From positions 13,376-77,375 of the forward strand of contig NZ_JAVHXT010000019.1 in assembly GCF_031119335.1 (NCBI RefSeq): DNA of 64,000 nucleotides, read 5' to 3'. How positions within the stretch are numbered: the stretch's first letter is position 1; each line of letters begins with the position of its first letter. The notes below the pieces were generated by a model. That model saw only the letters and a list, made by a program, of their open reading frames with translations, was not told where the DNA came from and ran no database searches. The position numbers and the translations under genes are program-made. Positions 61,377 through 64,000 of the stretch are shown here, piece by piece. The stretch comes from Pedobacter sp. Its GTDB lineage: Bacteria > Bacteroidota > Bacteroidia > Sphingobacteriales > Sphingobacteriaceae.

Positions 61377-62390
61377 ATGGCACTCATAGCGTTCACAAAC
61401 AAGGGTATTTATTGTAAGCAGGGCGATTTTTATATCGACCCTTGGCGGCCCGTTGACAAAGCTGTAATTACCCACGGCCATGCAGATCATGCCAAGTGGG
61501 GCAATAAAAGCTATTTGTGCCATACCTTAACCAAACCCATTTTAGAAACGCGATATGGGCTGTACGATAACGTACAAACTTTAGCTTACAACGAGCAAAT
61601 AGATATCAATGGTGTAAAATTAAGCCTGTTTCCAGCTGGTCATGTAATTGGCTCGGCACAAATTAGATTAGAATACAAAGGCGAAATCGCCGTAGTTTCT
61701 GGCGACTACAAAACAGAGTTTGATGGCATAAGTACGGCTTTTGAAGCAGTAAAATGCCACACTTTTGTTTCTGAAAGTACTTTCGGCTTGCCTATTTACA
61801 CTTGGCAACCTCAGCAAACGATATTTGATAATATGGACAGCTGGATTGCCGATAATCATGCAAAAAACAAAACCAGTGTGCTCGTAGCCTACAGCTTGGG
61901 CAAAGCACAGCGATTAATTAAAAATCTGAATGTCAATTGTGAAATATTTGTACATCAAACCATCGCAAATCTTAACGAGGCTTTTGCAAACGTAGGTGTA
62001 GATCTACCAACAACCACGAAAATCACTGCAGAAATAAAAAAAGACGAACTACAAAAAGGTGTTGTGATTGTTCCTCCAGCTTTATCCGACAGCAAATGGG
62101 TGAAAAGTTTGATAAGCCCTGCAATTGGCATTTGTAGTGGTTGGATGGCTGTAAGAGCTGGTAGAAGATGGCGCAGTGCAGATGCTGGTTTTGCGTTGAG
62201 CGATCATGCCGATTGGCCAGGTTTATTAGAAGCTATTAAAGCTACCGAAGCCGAAAAAGTGATGGTAACACATGGAAGTACAGCTGTTTTTAGTCGCTAT
62301 TTAAACGAAATTGGCATCTATGCCGAAGAAGTGAAAACGCAATATGGCGATGAAGAAGCAGAAGAGAAAGTAGAAGAAAAACAACTATAA
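61377..62390 (+). CDS. Ligase-associated MBL-fold DNA exonuclease
   Basis: 337 residues, metallo-beta-lactamase fold of the CPSF/Artemis-like branch found with Lhr-type repair operons. Metal motif ITHGHADHAKW (His33, His35, Asp37, His38), then FPAGHVIGSAQIRLE, VVSGDYKTE, and a C-terminal LSDHADWPGLLEAIKA. Expected role: trimming DNA ends before ligation. The ATP-dependent ligase follows 6 bp later, so the two are coupled. Confidence 0.92.
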   Translation: MALIAFTNKGIYCKQGDFYIDPWRPVDKAVITHGHADHAKWGNKSYLCHTLTKPILETRYGLYDNVQTLAYNEQIDINGVKLSLFPAGHVIGSAQIRLEYKGEIAVVSGDYKTEFDGISTAFEAVKCHTFVSESTFGLPIYTWQPQQTIFDNMDSWIADNHAKNKTSVLVAYSLGKAQRLIKNLNVNCEIFVHQTIANLNEAFANVGVDLPTTTKITAEIKKDELQKGVVIVPPALSDSKWVKSLISPAIGICSGWMAVRAGRRWRSADAGFALSDHADWPGLLEAIKATEAEKVMVTHGSTAVFSRYLNEIGIYAEEVKTQYGDEEAEEKVEEKQL

Positions 62391-62396
62391 ACGCCT

Positions 62397-63989
62397 ATGA
62401 AGCGCTTTTCGCAATTGATACAGGAGTTAGAACTAAGTAACAAGACCAATGATAAAATTGGTGCCCTGGTAAGTTATTTTAGCGAAGCTGATGAACGTGA
62501 CAAGCCTTTCGTAATTGCTATGTTTACCGGTAAGCGTCCCAAAAGACCCGTTACTACAACATTGGTTAAGCAATGGGCCATCGAATTAAGCGGAATTCCC
62601 GAATGGTTATTTACCGAAAGTTACCACAGCGTGGGCGATTTAAGTGAAACCATTGCTTTGGTTTTGCCGCCATCGCAAGAAGATATCGAAAAACCTTTAC
62701 ATCAATGGATAGCAGAACTTGCCGAATTGAACGTTAAGAGCGATGAAGAGAAGAAAGCCTATATTCTACAATCTTGGAATAGTTTGGCTACTCGAGAGCG
62801 TTTCATTTTCAACAAACTGATTTCTGGTAACTTTCGCATCGGTGTTTCTAACAAAATGCTGGTGAATGCTATCGCCAAACAAAGCCAACAAGATGCCAAC
62901 AAGATCATGCACAGCATTATGGGCAAATGGCAGCCAAACGAAATCACCTACGAAGAACTAACTTCTGGCGCACATGTAAATACCGATAATTCTTGGCCAT
63001 ACCCATTTTGTTTAGCTTATGCCTTAGATACCGAAGCAGAAAACTTAGGTGAGGTGAAGGCATGGCAAGCCGAATGGAAATGGGATGGCATACGTGGACA
63101 GATCGTAAAACGAAACGGCGAATTATTTATCTGGAGCCGTGGTGAAGAGCTGGTGACTGATCAATTTCCAGAGCTACACTTTTTAAAAGATGAGTTGCCA
63201 GACGGCGTTGTTTTAGATGGAGAGATACTTGCGGTAAGAGATGGAAATGTTTTATCATTTAGCACTTTACAGCAGCGATTAAATAGAAAAACGATTAATA
63301 AAAGTCAGTTAGAAGATGCGCCTATCGGTTTCTTCGCCTACGATGTTTTGGAGTATCAAGCAAAGGATATTAGAACGACGATTTTAGCCGAGAGAAGAAA
63401 GATTTTGGAACAGCTCATTACGCAATTGGCTACAAATGGCGTTGTAGTTTTATCTCCCGTAATAGCGTTTAGAACCTGGGCTGAGTTAGCAGACATTAGA
63501 GAAAAGGCTCGTGAACTGAACAGCGAAGGCATTATGCTTAAACAGATGAATTCTATTTTTCACGCGGGGCGAAAACGAGGCGATTGGTGGAAATGGAAAA
63601 TCAACCCTTACACAGTTGATACGGTGATGATTTATGCACAAAAGGGTAGTGGTCGTAGGGCAAATTTCTATACCGATTATACTTTTGCAGTACGAGATGG
63701 CGACAAATTAATCACCATTGCCAAGGCTTATTCTGGTTTAACAGATAAAGAAATTAAGGAAGTAAACAGTTTTGTGAACAAGAACGCCATCGAAAAATTT
63801 GGTCCGGTACGAACTGTAAAACCAGAGCTAGTTTTCGAAATCGCGTTTGAAGGCATTGCAGAAAGTAAAAGACACAAAGCTGGCTTGGCTTTGCGGTTTC
63901 CACGTATCGCCCGTTGGCGAAAGGATAAAAAGGTAGATGAGATTAACACGTTGGATGATTTGAGGGCGTTAATTCCAGTTGTCGAATAA
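62397..63989 (+). CDS. ATP-dependent DNA ligase (LigB-type, Lhr-associated)
   Basis: 530 residues: an N-terminal DNA-binding domain (1-190; NKLISGNFRIGVSNKMLVNA), adenylation domain with adenylated Lys228 in EWKWDGIRGQ, LDGEILAV, AYDVLEYQ, EGIMLKQMN and WWKWK, and an OB-fold domain. It seals nicks with ATP. In most genomes with this pair the next genes are an Lhr-like helicase and the PdeM-type phosphoesterase; they would lie beyond the window. Second ATP ligase here besides LigD. Confidence 0.94.
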   Translation: MKRFSQLIQELELSNKTNDKIGALVSYFSEADERDKPFVIAMFTGKRPKRPVTTTLVKQWAIELSGIPEWLFTESYHSVGDLSETIALVLPPSQEDIEKPLHQWIAELAELNVKSDEEKKAYILQSWNSLATRERFIFNKLISGNFRIGVSNKMLVNAIAKQSQQDANKIMHSIMGKWQPNEITYEELTSGAHVNTDNSWPYPFCLAYALDTEAENLGEVKAWQAEWKWDGIRGQIVKRNGELFIWSRGEELVTDQFPELHFLKDELPDGVVLDGEILAVRDGNVLSFSTLQQRLNRKTINKSQLEDAPIGFFAYDVLEYQAKDIRTTILAERRKILEQLITQLATNGVVVLSPVIAFRTWAELADIREKARELNSEGIMLKQMNSIFHAGRKRGDWWKWKINPYTVDTVMIYAQKGSGRRANFYTDYTFAVRDGDKLITIAKAYSGLTDKEIKEVNSFVNKNAIEKFGPVRTVKPELVFEIAFEGIAESKRHKAGLALRFPRIARWRKDKKVDEINTLDDLRALIPVVE

Positions 63990-64000
63990 AACCAAATCGT

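Overview
The window looks like chromosome of a low-G+C Bacteroidota, most probably Sphingobacteriaceae (Pedobacter-like). This is inferred from the protein families (S46 dipeptidyl-peptidase, DUF4296 lipoprotein, 7TM-HD phosphohydrolase, THUMP-like methyltransferase, Lhr-associated exonuclease/ligase pair), from promoter-like TTTG / TAnnTTTG boxes with few Shine-Dalgarno sequences, and from the many palindromic intergenic repeats. No rRNA, CRISPR array, transposase or integrase gene was recognised.

Layout. 1-5.0 kb: repeat-rich intergenic DNA, an MFS exporter, a small hypothetical gene and an S46 peptidase. 5.0-11 kb: methionine-sulfoxide reductase and 3-methyladenine glycosylase, then a minus-strand run (YggS, GNAT, DUF3298 lipoprotein, aspartate kinase, THUMP-like methyltransferase). 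11-20 kb: DUF4296 lipoprotein with MutS2, a PQQ-type sugar dehydrogenase, the two 3-oxoacid CoA-transferase subunits, a beta-hydroxyacid dehydrogenase and a phosphohexomutase. 20-31 kb: lysine genes (aspartate kinase, lysA) with an unlisted small membrane ORF between them, small domain proteins, a GxxExxY gene inside its own repeat units, a glutaryl-CoA dehydrogenase-like enzyme, FolB, a thioesterase, Hsp20, and FabF after 1.1 kb of repeat-filled DNA. 31-39.4 kb: POT peptide transporter, thiolase, an SPFH / PH-like / Arc-repressor operon, and a PgpH-type HD protein.

39.4-50.5 kb is the most unusual part. A tRNA-Ser(GCT)-tRNA-Pro(TGG) operon is followed by a compact five-gene minus-strand operon: an HD domain fused to a Pycsar-type membrane effector (PycTM), polyphosphate kinase 1, an SdiA-regulated-type lipoprotein, a very large metallophosphatase / kinase-like / Omp85-barrel fusion, and a GAF-like protein. 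The last 13 bases of the tRNA-Pro region recur exactly about 10.8 kb away, just beyond the operon, and are followed by a second terminator. This pattern suggests a tRNA-targeted island whose integrase is lost. How the genes work together (polyphosphate or cyclic-nucleotide stress signalling, or phage defence) is inference.

50.6-64 kb is rich in DNA repair: a three-domain LigD and, 8 kb on, the ligase-associated exonuclease and ATP-dependent ligase that normally head the Lhr-helicase repair operon (it probably continues past the window). Between them are a haloperoxidase-like hydrolase, an AraC regulator, a YjaB-like acetyltransferase, two small unknown proteins, a single-domain response regulator and two tandem PqiA-like membrane proteins.
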